Shown here: one piece after another, positions 1 through 8,089 of the stretch
How positions within the stretch are numbered: position 1 is the stretch's first letter
Layout of the letters: each line of letters opens with the position of its first letter
Assembly (NCBI GenBank): GCA_002951815.1
Contig: CP019454.1
Location: 310,001 to 374,000 of the forward strand
Origin: Sulfobacillus thermotolerans
GTDB taxonomy: Bacteria; Bacillota; Sulfobacillia; Sulfobacillales; Sulfobacillaceae
Direction of reading: 5' to 3'
DNA length: 64,000 nt
The notes under the pieces: generated by a model
The model's input: only the letters and a program-made list of their open reading frames with translations
Told to the model about the DNA's origin: nothing
Databases searched by the model: none
Translations under genes and position numbers: made by a program

Positions 1-310
1 CTTGGCTGATAAGGCGCGCTAACGGATTTAAATCGGAACCGGTCACGGCTAAGTGTTGCAATAGCCCCTCGACAAGGCTTGTGCCGCTGCCCATAAAGGG
101 ATCAAAGAGCGTCCGAATCTGGGGTTGATGCGTGCGAATTAGCTGAATCAAATGCCTGGCCACTTGGGGAATCATCATGGCCGGATAGCTGTGATATCCA
201 TGCGTCCATTCTTTTGTGTTAGCTGCTGGAAAATCCCAGTATCCTGCGGGCCGTTGTAAAAGCGTGCGGCGAATGGCGTCATCAGGCGCTGCTGATAAAG
301 AAATAGGCAC
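1..310 (-). CDS. DNA methyltransferase, N-terminal part (runs off the window)
   Basis: About 103 codons are visible, read from a GTG at 310 behind AAAGGAGG; an in-frame ATG two codons upstream sits directly on the Shine-Dalgarno and is less likely. The peptide contains the motif FDPFMGSGTSLVEG, the S-adenosylmethionine-binding FxGxG loop of amino-methyltransferases, preceded by HGYHSYPAMMIPQVARHLI, which resembles the HxYPAKFIPQI segment of beta-class N4-cytosine or N6-adenine DNA methylases. The catalytic (D/S)PP(Y/W) motif is not in the visible part. It may belong to a restriction-modification system or be a solitary methylase; the missing 3' part would decide. A TRMT11-like tRNA methylase is a weaker alternative. 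Confidence 0.75.
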   Translation of the reverse strand, partial: MPISLSAAPDDAIRRTLLQRPAGYWDFPAANTKEWTHGYHSYPAMMIPQVARHLIQLIRTHQPQIRTLFDPFMGSGTSLVEGLLQHLAVTGSDLNPLARLISQ

Positions 311-463
311 GAACATCCTCCTTTACGCTAGCTAGTGTACCATGACCCCATTTTTTGGACCAGGTGGGTTGGGGGAAAACGATACAGGCTGAAATGGCCA
401 TAACGGGTCGTCTTGCGGGACATGGTAAAATTAGAGCGATGCGGGAAAAGAGGTGGGCTCTTC

Positions 464-1195
464 ATGGCAACTATTGTGGTGGTACTTGCCATTGCGGGGT
501 TATTCGCCTCGCTGACGACAGCCACTTTGGGCGTGGGCGGCGGACTTTTAGTGATGCCCATGCTGGCCTTGTTTTTCCCTGCCCGGTTAATCATTGCGGC
601 GACATTGCCCATGTTTTTAGCCAACGCCATCGTGACCTTTTGGATTTACCGCCATACCTTTCGGACTCGCCGGGTCTGGTGGGTGCTGCCTGGGATTATC
701 ATCGGCATTATGGGCGGGACCGGGATTGTGGCGCATTTGTCTGAGGAACTCTTGCGGATGGTAATAGGTGGCGTTGCGGTCTTTTTTTTGTTGTTTACCG
801 TGCTTGGGGGCGTGCTGTTGAAGAAACAGGCGGCATTTCCCGTCTGGGTTGGGGTGCCCTTGAGTTTGGTGGCGGGCGTCGTGAGTACGTTGTCCAACAT
901 TGGCGGCACGTTGCTTTCGCCTTATGTTTTGTCTGAGAATGCCCCTCCCGTGTATTTTGTGGGAGGCATGAGTTTTTTGTACCTCGTGATGACGGCTCTT
1001 AAGATGGTGACTTTTAGTCTCACAGGGCTGCTGCACTGGTCAGAGATTGGCATGGCCGTTCCGTCGATTCTCACTATCATTTTAGGCGCACGCACCGGTC
1101 AATATCTTCACAAAAAGATTAATGTCCGCTACTTTCGCTGGGTCGTATTAGGGGTCGTCGCGGTTTCGAGCGTTTTGCTCTTAGTCAGTCCCTAA
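464..1195 (+). CDS. TSUP family membrane transporter (TauE/SafE-like)
   Basis: A 243-aa, strongly hydrophobic protein with about eight predicted membrane segments. Early glycine-rich segments (LGVGGGLLVMPML, SNIGGTLLSPYVL) match the two repeated halves of the TSUP/TauE-SafE fold, which exports sulfite, sulfoacetate or other small organic acids. The ATG at 464 is preferred over the upstream in-frame ATG at 413 because it follows an AGAGGTGG-like site and puts the hydrophobic segment at the N-terminus. It converges with the SQR-like gene, stops only 4 nt apart. The substrate cannot be read from sequence; a sulfur oxyanion is plausible given the sulfur genes in this genome. Confidence 0.75.
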   Translation: MATIVVVLAIAGLFASLTTATLGVGGGLLVMPMLALFFPARLIIAATLPMFLANAIVTFWIYRHTFRTRRVWWVLPGIIIGIMGGTGIVAHLSEELLRMVIGGVAVFFLLFTVLGGVLLKKQAAFPVWVGVPLSLVAGVVSTLSNIGGTLLSPYVLSENAPPVYFVGGMSFLYLVMTALKMVTFSLTGLLHWSEIGMAVPSILTIILGARTGQYLHKKINVRYFRWVVLGVVAVSSVLLLVSP

Positions 1196-1199
1196 GATA

Positions 1200-2369
1200 T
1201 TAGGGCATAATGGGCATCCATCCCGAAAATAGTTTGTAGCTATAGTCAAATAGTGATTTGGCTAGGGCAGAGGAAACGCCGGGATGGGCCCATTCATGCC
1301 CTTTACCATAAAGCCAATTGCTCAGGGTAAGCAGCCCTTGGCCCCGTCCCATCCACACGACATGCAAAACGTAGGGATTAAACGGCTTAGGGGTGCCATG
1401 ATGGCGCAGGGCGTAAAAGTGATGAACCGCTGTTCGGGCTTGCATCATCGCAATATGTCCAAGTTTGGGCAATGCCGTACGGCTGATATCGCCCACCCCA
1501 TAAATATTGGGCCACTTTTCATGGACACAAAAAGGGTCGGCCGGAAACCAGCCGTAGCCATCGTCTAACTGACTGACGCGCAAGAGTTCTGATCCATGAT
1601 AGGGAGGAATCCAGATCATGACGTCGGCTTGGACTGCAAGATGACCAACCAAATGAATCGCGTCATGTTCCACGTGATGATATTGCGCCTGGGTGATGAG
1701 GTCGATGTGGCGCTGGGCTAAGAAGCGCGCTAACAATGCCTGGTTTTTAGGCCCAAAGGCTTCCCCGGGAACGGAGGCAGGGGTAATAATGGTCAGCTTC
1801 ACATTTTGACGTTGATTTTGTTGCCGCAACCAAGCGTCAGTAAGGAAGCTGATTTCAAACGCGGGTGCATCTAAAGACCCTGCCAGCCTCGGCGTATCGT
1901 CCGGGGCCTGGGCTAAAGGACCCACGGCTAAGACGATGGACCGCGCACGGTGCAAGCGGTCACCCGACTGCCGTGCCAAATAATCTTCGCACACTCCGCC
2001 GCGCTCAGCGCCTAAGCCCGGGATGGTTTTCCATCCCGGATCGGTGCCCGTGGCAATAAATAGGGTGTCGTAAGACAATGGGGCACGGCTTGCCAGATGG
2101 ACTTGTTGCTGGTGCGGGTCAATACGCATAATCGTGTCGCGGACAAAGTGTTGGCCGGCTTTCTCACACCGCTGCTTCATGGCAATGTGCCACTGATCAG
2201 CCAACGCAGGATGCCCTGCTGCGGCTGTGACAAGCGCGGGACGATAGGTCATGGTGGTCCATTGGTCGACGACCGTGACCTCGAGTTCGCGGGCGGGAAA
2301 TAACTTGTGTAGCCAATAGGCGGTGGCCGATCCGCCAAAACGCGCGCCCAACACCACCACTTTATGCAT
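1200..2369 (-). CDS. SQR/NDH-2-like FAD-dependent oxidoreductase
   Basis: A 389-aa flavoprotein with an N-terminal dinucleotide fold (VVVLGARFGG, where the usual second Gly of GxGxxG is Ala), the ATG motif (LFIATGTDPG) and a C-terminal FAD-binding GVGDI. This is the architecture of sulfide:quinone reductases and type II NADH dehydrogenases, which deliver electrons to quinone at the membrane. Only three Cys are present (about residues 68, 127 and the late 280s); C127 could match the first SQR cysteine, but the canonical pair near 160 and 350 is missing, so sulfide oxidation is doubtful. The ATG at 2369 overlaps the upstream gene by 8 nt, implying translational coupling. Confidence 0.7.
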   Translation of the reverse strand: MHKVVVLGARFGGSATAYWLHKLFPARELEVTVVDQWTTMTYRPALVTAAAGHPALADQWHIAMKQRCEKAGQHFVRDTIMRIDPHQQQVHLASRAPLSYDTLFIATGTDPGWKTIPGLGAERGGVCEDYLARQSGDRLHRARSIVLAVGPLAQAPDDTPRLAGSLDAPAFEISFLTDAWLRQQNQRQNVKLTIITPASVPGEAFGPKNQALLARFLAQRHIDLITQAQYHHVEHDAIHLVGHLAVQADVMIWIPPYHGSELLRVSQLDDGYGWFPADPFCVHEKWPNIYGVGDISRTALPKLGHIAMMQARTAVHHFYALRHHGTPKPFNPYVLHVVWMGRGQGLLTLSNWLYGKGHEWAHPGVSSALAKSLFDYSYKLFSGWMPIMP

Positions 2370-3840
2370 GGCGGTGTACGCTCCGTGGGGACGTGAGTAA
2401 AGCAAATTGTTCGGTCAGACTGGTCAATAGGCGTTGATATTCCGTGGCCAGCGAGGATACTTGTTGGGAGAGGCCGGATTCACCAGGTACGTGTTGACTG
2501 GTGGGGAGTTCCAAAAGAGTTTGGGCTTCTAGGGTGCGCGCAATCAAGGCTTGGCGGCTTAAATTGTGGACATCGCCCAGCCCTAGCGCCTGTAAAATGA
2601 CTTGGAGCTCTTGCGCAGTGGCTTCAAACCAGTGTGTGCCATGCAATACCGCTTGGCCGATGTCAAGGCGAGGGTGGCGATGCTTCGGCGAATCCGCAAA
2701 AACCAACGCGCTGGGGCCTTGAAAAAAGGTTGGCACCAGCCGTTCCACTTGACCGTGACTCATGGCAAATAAGATGGCGGACCCGACGTCGACCGCATCA
2801 GCGCCAAGGGCCAACAGTTTGGCGATATCCGCAGCCCCTTTGGCGCCGCCAGAGGCGATGAGACTTACCCCCTCGATGTGTCGGCTGATGAGCCAATCCC
2901 TGGCCCGTTTGACAGCGGAAGCCGTGGGAATGCCAAAATGATCAGAAATCACGGCAGGACTACCTGCGCTGCCTGCTTCAGACCCATCTATGGTAATGAA
3001 GTCTAAGGAGAGGGCGGTGAGGATAGCCAGATCCGCTTCCAAATGTTGACTGGCTGGAATTTTTACGCCAATGGGCACATCTGGGTTAATCCGGCGTAAG
3101 TAGGGGACCAACCGAAAAAAATCGCGGGGAATCCCGGAATGAAAAACGATTTGATGTTGGCCGGCCATCCGTTTGAGACGCCGGGGAAGATGATGGGTTT
3201 TGTGGACCGCAATTTCGGCTTCTGCGCCTTGCCCTAAATGAATCTCAATCGCATCGGCTAATTTAATCACCGCTCGGCTATGATTCCACGGCCCTTTAGA
3301 CCATTGCAAAATCCAGCGTTGCGCATAGGCGCGTTCTTCTGGGAGAAAGGGGCCTTCACCTGATGAGGCTGCCGTCCCAATGACAGAAGAAATTTGGGCT
3401 AAAGCAAGTTTTGTGTCGGCGGCCAGACCAATGCCGTAGCCCATGGGCGCGATTAACACGGGCAACCGAAGCGTCAGAGGACGCTTGGCGCGGGGACCTA
3501 TCTGGGTGGTGAGTGAAATATTGTGGGTATGCGGATGGGCGTTCGGGTGAAATGTAGCAGGGTCAAACGCCAATTGGTCTAGGAGCGAGGGACTTAAGAC
3601 AAACGAGTCCATGGGGTGTTCGGCGACTTTGCCCGACTGCGCCCGCCGCATGGTCAAGATAATCTCTCGCCAGGACCAAGCCTGGAGGCTATAAAAGAGT
3701 TCCAATATACTAGTGCGTGGCGAGGATCCTAAGAGGTGTTCAACACGGCGAGCCAGCAGGCGTGTGCCGACGAGCGCCGCGGCGATGGCTATAAGAGTGG
3801 CCAAAATGACGCACAGTCCTACGATTAATACGAATCTCAC
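2362..3840 (-). CDS. FMN-binding glutamate synthase family protein, membrane-anchored
   Basis: About 492 aa. One N-terminal transmembrane helix (residues 1-25) is followed by a domain like the central FMN/(beta-alpha)8 barrel of glutamate synthase: ASSGEGPFLPEER, GQGAEAEI, a GVKI strand, TIDGSEAGSAGSP and ASGGAKGAADIAKLLALGADAVDVGS. It lacks the glutaminase domain and the full Fe-S segment of GltB, as in stand-alone proteins of this family, whose substrate is poorly defined. GTG at 3840 lies 7 nt after AGGAG; an ATG at 3846 is an alternative start. The 3' end overlaps the flavoprotein gene by 8 nt, so both are probably made together. Confidence 0.8.
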   Translation of the reverse strand: MRFVLIVGLCVILATLIAIAAALVGTRLLARRVEHLLGSSPRTSILELFYSLQAWSWREIILTMRRAQSGKVAEHPMDSFVLSPSLLDQLAFDPATFHPNAHPHTHNISLTTQIGPRAKRPLTLRLPVLIAPMGYGIGLAADTKLALAQISSVIGTAASSGEGPFLPEERAYAQRWILQWSKGPWNHSRAVIKLADAIEIHLGQGAEAEIAVHKTHHLPRRLKRMAGQHQIVFHSGIPRDFFRLVPYLRRINPDVPIGVKIPASQHLEADLAILTALSLDFITIDGSEAGSAGSPAVISDHFGIPTASAVKRARDWLISRHIEGVSLIASGGAKGAADIAKLLALGADAVDVGSAILFAMSHGQVERLVPTFFQGPSALVFADSPKHRHPRLDIGQAVLHGTHWFEATAQELQVILQALGLGDVHNLSRQALIARTLEAQTLLELPTSQHVPGESGLSQQVSSLATEYQRLLTSLTEQFALLTSPRSVHRHA

Positions 3841-3939
3841 CCGCATACTCCTCTCGCTTTTGTCGCTAGGGTGTGCGCCCATGGTCCGTTTTATGCCGGA
3901 TTTGACAAAAATGGAGCCTTCTTCTGATTCGGCCGTTCG

Positions 3940-4674
3940 CTATGATAATGACCACATGCCTAAAGGATTAGCCGCGCTATCGATATCCATGCCAGGAATA
4001 TCGCAGACCGAAACCTGATGAACATACTGCCAGAGATGAGCAAAGGACAAAAATTCTTGGGGACAAGGCGGCGGTGTATGCGGCGCCTTAATTCGGCCCC
4101 CTGTTACCCAATACAATACGGCCGCGTTGACTCCGACCAATTCATGAATGCGTTTGAGCTGCGACGTCGATGAATAGACGCCTGGCACATAGCCGCTGTC
4201 GGCAACGGTTTGGATCCATGTGTCGACATAAGTGAGCCAGGTTTCAAGGGGCGTGATTTGTTGGGGCTCAAGATTAAGATAAATGGCGGTATGTCGGGGC
4301 TGTGAGACCTGTTGGGCTAAGGCGGCCGCTTCTTGGCCATCATGACGTCCTTGTTCTACGGACTGGATGCCACATGAAAAACGGCGCACCGCATTGGCGC
4401 CAACGTAAATGCTGACCAACCATAATCCGGCGGCAGATAGAGCCTGTGCCTCCCTTAGAGAAAGCGCTGTGAACTGGTAGCAGGGCCCTCCTAAATAGCG
4501 TCCCACAAAGGAATAGCCATGCTGTTTTAAACAAGGGCCTACGGCACTTAAATCTACGTCATTGTCGACCCCATTAAGACAAGATGGATGAGGACGTCGA
4601 CACAAAATCTGGGGGCCGTGTCCCCGCCATAATTTCTGGCGATCTGTTGGAGCTAAGGCGATGCGTTGCGTCAT
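3940..4674 (-). CDS. DUF1906 (Rv2525c-like) glycoside-hydrolase-like protein
   Basis: 244 aa with the pattern of the DUF1906/Rv2525c-like TIM-barrel family: an opening GVDND segment (about residue 35), FVGRYLGG, a central YLNLEPQQ strand where related proteins have acidic barrel residues, GYVPGVYSS and a closing LWQYVHQVSVCDIPGMDID. Members are often secreted and act on, or bind, the cell wall; no clear signal peptide is visible. ATG 4674 has AAGGAGG 7 nt upstream. It lies about 100 nt upstream of the glutamate-synthase-like gene on the same strand and may share its transcript. Catalysis is not proven for the family. Confidence 0.75.
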   Translation of the reverse strand: MTQRIALAPTDRQKLWRGHGPQILCRRPHPSCLNGVDNDVDLSAVGPCLKQHGYSFVGRYLGGPCYQFTALSLREAQALSAAGLWLVSIYVGANAVRRFSCGIQSVEQGRHDGQEAAALAQQVSQPRHTAIYLNLEPQQITPLETWLTYVDTWIQTVADSGYVPGVYSSTSQLKRIHELVGVNAAVLYWVTGGRIKAPHTPPPCPQEFLSFAHLWQYVHQVSVCDIPGMDIDSAANPLGMWSLS

Positions 4675-4721
4675 TGGGATTCCTCCTTGACTAATGGATT
4701 TCCAGACATCAACGACGGAGG

Positions 4722-4755
4722 GAAAGAAAAAAGCCAGAGGGGTGATGCCCTCTGG
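4722..4755 (-). terminator. Rho-independent terminator of the 54-codon gene
   Basis: An 8-bp stem CCAGAGGG/CCCTCTGG with a 6-nt loop is followed on the minus strand by CTTTTTTCTTTCC. It lies about 94 nt after the stop of the small gene at 4849 and just before the DUF1906 gene, so the small gene probably forms its own transcript. Confidence 0.8.
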
Positions 4756-4848
4756 TTTTGGTACTGACCCGGAAGCCTATCGGCAATGTCTTTTAGGAAT
4801 CGGCGCTCCCCCCTGCACGCAAGTCCTCAAGACACTCCTCTAGTCGTG

Positions 4849-5013
4849 TTACGCATGCATCATATGACTAGAAGAAGAGCAGCTCCTACGGTGCGAGTGG
4901 CAAGGCCGTTGCTGGGACAGCAAGAGCCACCATATCAAAAAACTGGGTTCACGCCGGCAGTGGCGGCGGCAGTGATGCGAGTGACTGTAGGAATGTCGCG
5001 ACGAGTCGCTCAT
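4849..5013 (-). CDS. 54-aa His/Ser/Arg/Cys-rich small protein
   Basis: This short frame reads ATG at 5013 to TAA at 4849. AAAGGAGGTG sits about 8 nt before the ATG, and a strong terminator follows. The predicted peptide starts MSDSSRHSYSHSHHCRRHC, has a short hydrophobic core (FLIWWLLL, residues 25-32) and ends in a Cys/His/Ser-rich tail (RPCHSHRRSCSSSSHMMHA). It matches no family I recognise. The composition recalls small spore-coat or metal-binding peptides. Upstream, CATGAATAT resembles a sporulation-sigma -10 (CATANNNTA). The ribosome site and terminator are seen; a spore role is inference. Confidence 0.5.
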   Translation of the reverse strand: MSDSSRHSYSHSHHCRRHCRREPSFLIWWLLLSQQRPCHSHRRSCSSSSHMMHA

Positions 5014-5237
5014 TGGGGAACACCTCCTTTCCGGGAAAAATCTGGTACACTCGCATGATATTCATGGGCGACAACAGTGTGACGGTTGAATAGGACCGTT
5101 TTATTGCGACAGGAGGATGCAGAAGCCCCTATTCCTCTCCTAAGTTTAGTGTTCGGAAAAGGACGAGCACCGCCGATTGTTGCGCTCCGTTGGCTTACGC
5201 TGATGTCGGGTAGCCCGCACAGGAGAGTTCTTGATGG

Positions 5238-5255
5238 CTCCGAAGCTTTTCGGAG
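5238..5255. repeat. Small inverted repeat next to the IS110 remnant
   Basis: CTCCGAA-gctt-TTCGGAG is a perfect 7-bp hairpin about 25 nt before the degenerate transposase start. It may be part of the left end of the decayed element. No other gene can be supported between 5014 and 5280. Confidence 0.4.
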
Positions 5256-5280
5256 GATCTAACCGAGGAGAGGTGAGCGT

Positions 5281-5446
5281 CATGGATCTCGAGGGGTCGT
5301 CCCACAAGGAGCGGGGTGGGACGTGCATAAGAAGATTGTTGTCGTCACCGTATTGACCCCGATGGTGACCTGCGAGCCGGGCGTTTGGGACTCTCACGCA
5401 GGCTCTCTTGGCCTTAGCCGATTGGCTTCAATGGATGTTGGCCTAA
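5281..5446 (+). pseudogene. IS110-family transposase remnant (frameshifted 5' end)
   Basis: Three reading frames must be joined to recover the start of an IS110-type transposase. The frame from ATG 5281 gives HKERGG. A second frame gives VHKKIVVVTVLTP (about 5322-5360), like the opening beta strand with the first catalytic Asp region of the DEDD fold (GLDVHKKxVVVTV). A third frame gives SRAFGTLTQALLALADWLQ (5375-5431) and ends at TAA 5444. Only the first 50 or so residues of the roughly 350-aa family length remain. GAGGAGAGG precedes the ATG. The indels and truncation mean it cannot encode an active enzyme. Confidence 0.65.
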
Positions 5447-5559
5447 ATTGTGGACACCTCGAATTGAGACAAGACCAAGCGGCGGTGACGAGTCGACTAC
5501 TGACTCGGGTGTTGAAATCCGGTTACGCCAAGATGCGACTCCCGAACTGCGCATGGGAA

Positions 5560-5960
5560 GGATGAGGACAACGAACCGACTGCAGAACCTCTGCGGGTGG
5601 GTCAAGCCCATGCTGTGGCTTGTGCATTGGGCAACGTGGGACCAGAACCTAATCATCCCAAATCGCACGCACCGCTTTCGCACCATCGATCACCACGAGC
5701 AACCCGTCCGCGACCGTCAGGCCGCGAGTGGTGAAATTCTGCCATAACGCCGTGACCACGGTGTGATTTTCTGTGGCCCCTTCCACGAATTCCCAGACGC
5801 ATTTGTGATCATCCGCATCCATCCCTAAGGCCCCAACGACCAGATGGTCGGCCACACGTCACCCATCGATCATCACCACGACCCATGGTCGACCGTCCAA
5901 TCGGCGTTGCCAGAAGCGGTCCAACGCTTGCTGAGTCACTTGGATAAAACAGAAGGAATG
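5560..5960 (-). pseudogene. IS256 (mutator-type) transposase remnant with internal stops
   Basis: Read right to left, the frame gives FIQVTQQALDRFWQRRLDG, then VVVMIDG interrupted by TGA (5859-5861), then RVADHLVVGALGMDADDHK, EGATENHTVVTAL and GLLVVIDGAKAVRAIWDD, ended by TAG (5649-5651). After that the same frame continues with RCPMHKPQHGLDPPAEV, which matches the conserved RCQxHKxRNVLDHLPE stretch. These are the central catalytic segments of IS256 transposases, including two of the DDE acidic positions (MIDG, VIDGAK). Both ends of the gene and any terminal repeats are gone. This is an old, inactive insertion. Confidence 0.8.
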
Positions 5961-6082
5961 ACCAAGAGGGTCAGCCGGTGCACCTTTTGCCAAAGGCTCA
6001 CATATTTTACAGCATCACCACAAATCAGCGCTTCCCCTTGGGCGCACTATCCAGTTTAGTTCTGAAATAAGGAGGCACTTCC

Positions 6083-6499
6083 GTGAGTTATAATTCCAGC
6101 ATGCCATTCGAAGATATCTTGCCGCTGCTCCTGTTGAACAATCAACGCGACCTGTTGCCCCTATTGCTACTACTAGGGGAACGCGGGGAATCTTCCCGGT
6201 CCGAAAGCTGTTCATCGGACGATTATCCTGTGCCCTCGAGTTTTAATGCGTACTTGGCTTCATTAGTGGGGGATGTTGTGCGTGTCAGTGTGTCTAACGC
6301 TGTGGACAATGCCTTGACGCTAGTCGGTAATCTCGCTGAAGTGGGGACCGACTTCATCGTGTTGCGCGATGCGACAGCTGCGGGGGTTCCATTGGGGCTC
6401 AAAGACCGGGTGATTATCCCCATTTCGAATGTGGTCGGGATTGATCGGGTTCCGTTTCTTGAGGGCATTTTGCCCCTATTGCTGCGCTTTCGGTCGTAA
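6083..6499 (+). CDS. DUF2642-like protein with Leu-rich segments
   Basis: 138 aa from a GTG 7 nt after AAGGAGG. The N-terminus holds short runs of leucine (LPLLLLNN, LLPLLLLLGE), then a Ser/Cys-rich linker and a C-terminal module: FNAYLASLVGDVVRVSV, LTLVGNLAEVGTDFIVLRD, RVIIPISNVVGI. That module resembles DUF2642-type small beta barrels of Bacillus spore-associated proteins (iGkxVxVxT..G.L.xVgxDyIvl...IPxxxI). The extreme C-terminus repeats the leucine motif (ILPLLLRF). A spore-surface role is inference. It faces the gene for the disordered protein, with a 13-bp inverted repeat between them. Confidence 0.65.
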   Translation: MSYNSSMPFEDILPLLLLNNQRDLLPLLLLLGERGESSRSESCSSDDYPVPSSFNAYLASLVGDVVRVSVSNAVDNALTLVGNLAEVGTDFIVLRDATAAGVPLGLKDRVIIPISNVVGIDRVPFLEGILPLLLRFRS

Positions 6500-6514
6500 A
6501 GCCTGTGGTCAGAC

Positions 6515-6576
6515 CCGAGGTTGCGGAGACGGTGCCTCAACCCGTCATGCGGATGGGGCATCATCCGCAACCTCGG
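6515..6576. repeat. 13-bp perfect inverted repeat between convergent genes
   Basis: CCGAGGTTGCGGA (6515-6527) and TCCGCAACCTCGG (6564-6576) enclose 36 nt that can fold further. It lies between the stops of the DUF2642-like gene and its convergent neighbour. There is no U-tract on either side, so it could be a bidirectional transcript-end hairpin or a protein-binding site. Confidence 0.55.
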
Positions 6577-6601
6577 CCTCCTGGTAAGTTATCTGATGGG
6601 T

Positions 6602-7090
6602 TTAACGCAGAAGATATTGACGCAGAACACTGTGTAAATCGGGTCGTGCATTGGGACGGGTCAAGATGTCTGCAAAAGCTGTCGTAGGACGGGGCTCAGA
6701 GGCCTCACTAGAGGAGGCGGGCGCTTGTGCGCCAATGTCTTGATGCAGCAAGGTGTCAATCGTTTCGAACGCGGAGGCGAGCGCATCCAGGGTCCGAATC
6801 AAATGGCGGAGGTCCTCCACCAACGGCACCGCAGGATTGGGAATGGTGGGCGGCGTCTGTATCTCGTCCGTAGGCATTTCCGGCTCAGGGTCAGTAGACT
6901 CCGGTTCCGTTGGCGCTACTGGTTCCGACGGGCTGCCTTGACGGCTTTCTTCCACGGGGACAGAGGGTTCTGGCACCGTGCGCTCGCTCCAACGTCCCCG
7001 GAGCGGGGCATGGTCGGTGGAAAGATTCCCCTCTTTGGGAAACGCCATGGTGTGGGGCTTTGTGGCTTCATCCGGTCCATTGTTTGGCAT
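6602..7090 (-). CDS. Proline/glutamate-rich hypothetical protein
   Basis: About 162 aa, no recognised family. Residues 20-90 are rich in Pro, Glu, Ser and Thr (PEPSVPVEES, PTEPESTDPEPEMPTDE) and probably disordered. Then comes a predicted amphipathic helix (LVEDLRHLIRTLDALASAFETIDTLL) and a basic end (RPDLHSVLRQYLLR). ATG at 7090 lies about 9 nt after AAGGA; an ATG at 7099 overlaps that site and is less likely. It is convergent with the DUF2642-like gene and divergent from the HipA-like gene, so it may share a regulatory region with the latter. The helix may be a coiled-coil partner-binding element. Confidence 0.55.
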   Translation of the reverse strand: MPNNGPDEATKPHTMAFPKEGNLSTDHAPLRGRWSERTVPEPSVPVEESRQGSPSEPVAPTEPESTDPEPEMPTDEIQTPPTIPNPAVPLVEDLRHLIRTLDALASAFETIDTLLHQDIGAQAPASSSEASEPRPTTAFADILTRPNARPDLHSVLRQYLLR

Positions 7091-7174
7091 CAGCACCATT
7101 CCTTTCTCGTCCTTATAGGTATGCGGACTCCTGACACTCTATGACACCCCGGCTTGGAAAAGGAGACCTACAAT

Positions 7175-8089
7175 ATGATCGCAGTATGGCGCAATGTTCC
7201 GGTGGTTGAGGCGGTAGGATACGTGGGGAGTGGTGGACACGGCGGATCCCGCCCGGTTCTATTGCGGACCCACAGTGGGGAGATTGTGCACGTCAAGCTG
7301 CAATTAAATCCGCAATCCAACCGGAGTTTAGCCGGCGACTGGATTGGTACCTTACTCGGGCAAGCCTTAGACGCGCCTTTTTTGGCGGTTCGGTTGGTGC
7401 GGATTGAGCACGATCAACTGGGGCATTTACCCTTTTTGGTGCGCTCTCGATGGCATCCGGGCTTGCAATTTGGGACCCAGTTTTTAAAGGACGCGGAACC
7501 AGTCAGGCCTAGTACCGTGGGGACTTTGCATAATCTCGACAAATTGCCCTTAGTGGCCTTGATGGAGTCATGGTTGTTCAATTTAGACTTGAAATACTCG
7601 CATATTTTGGCGCACCATCAACGCCTCGTTGTCACCGATCACGGCTTTATCTTTCCTTATGGCCCCAAATGGCTTCCCTCTGATTTGCATCGCTTTCGTC
7701 GTCAGTTTCCCGCCGTCAAGCCTTTAACGGTGCTGGCCATGGCAGCGCCTCAGCGCTTTGATTTTACCCCGGCACTTGATGCCATCATGGCGGTTACGCG
7801 TCAGGATCTCATCGACTTGGTCGATTCGGTGCCGCCTGATTGGGGCCTGTCATCTCACCGCAAGGATGCGATTGTGTCGTTTCTCCTCTTTCGGCAAAGT
7901 CGTCTCGTCCGTGTGGTGGAGTATTTGGAACCCTTGTGGAATCAAGACAAGGGGCAAGAGGCTCGTGTCGTTGAGAACATCGATTTACCAGACGAAAACA
8001 CCGAACCCTATGAGAATGACAGCCCAGAAGCAGTAGTGGCAAGAGAGGACGAGGGCGATGGCGATCAAGATCGTATCCACGGGGCATGA
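7175..8089 (+). CDS. HipA-like kinase-domain protein
   Basis: 304 aa. The start ATG is 8 nt after AAAGGAGA. The N-lobe has GGHGGSRPVLLRT followed by a strand with a candidate ATP-contacting Lys (VHVKLQLNP), then a GDWIGTLLGQALDAP helix, as in HipA-like domains. The catalytic loop reads NLDLKYSHIL, where the family has NxDRxxxN: the Asp remains but the later Asn is His. The metal-binding Asp is kept in VTDHGFIFP. The last 30 residues are very acidic. Activity may therefore be changed or lost. It overlaps the next small gene by 32 nt, and no HipB-like antitoxin lies next to it, so a role outside toxin-antitoxin function is possible. Confidence 0.7.
   Translation: MIAVWRNVPVVEAVGYVGSGGHGGSRPVLLRTHSGEIVHVKLQLNPQSNRSLAGDWIGTLLGQALDAPFLAVRLVRIEHDQLGHLPFLVRSRWHPGLQFGTQFLKDAEPVRPSTVGTLHNLDKLPLVALMESWLFNLDLKYSHILAHHQRLVVTDHGFIFPYGPKWLPSDLHRFRRQFPAVKPLTVLAMAAPQRFDFTPALDAIMAVTRQDLIDLVDSVPPDWGLSSHRKDAIVSFLLFRQSRLVRVVEYLEPLWNQDKGQEARVVENIDLPDENTEPYENDSPEAVVAREDEGDGDQDRIHGA

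Noticed and set aside
4786-5058. Plus-strand 90-codon frame (MSFRNRRSPLHASPQ...)
   Set aside because: No ribosome site, low-complexity Arg/Thr content, and it is opposite the better-supported 54-codon minus gene and its terminator.
5448-5747. 99-codon plus-strand frame (MWTPRIETRPSGG...)
   Set aside because: Antisense to the IS256 remnant over half its length and without a ribosome site or recognisable motif; IS decay noise.
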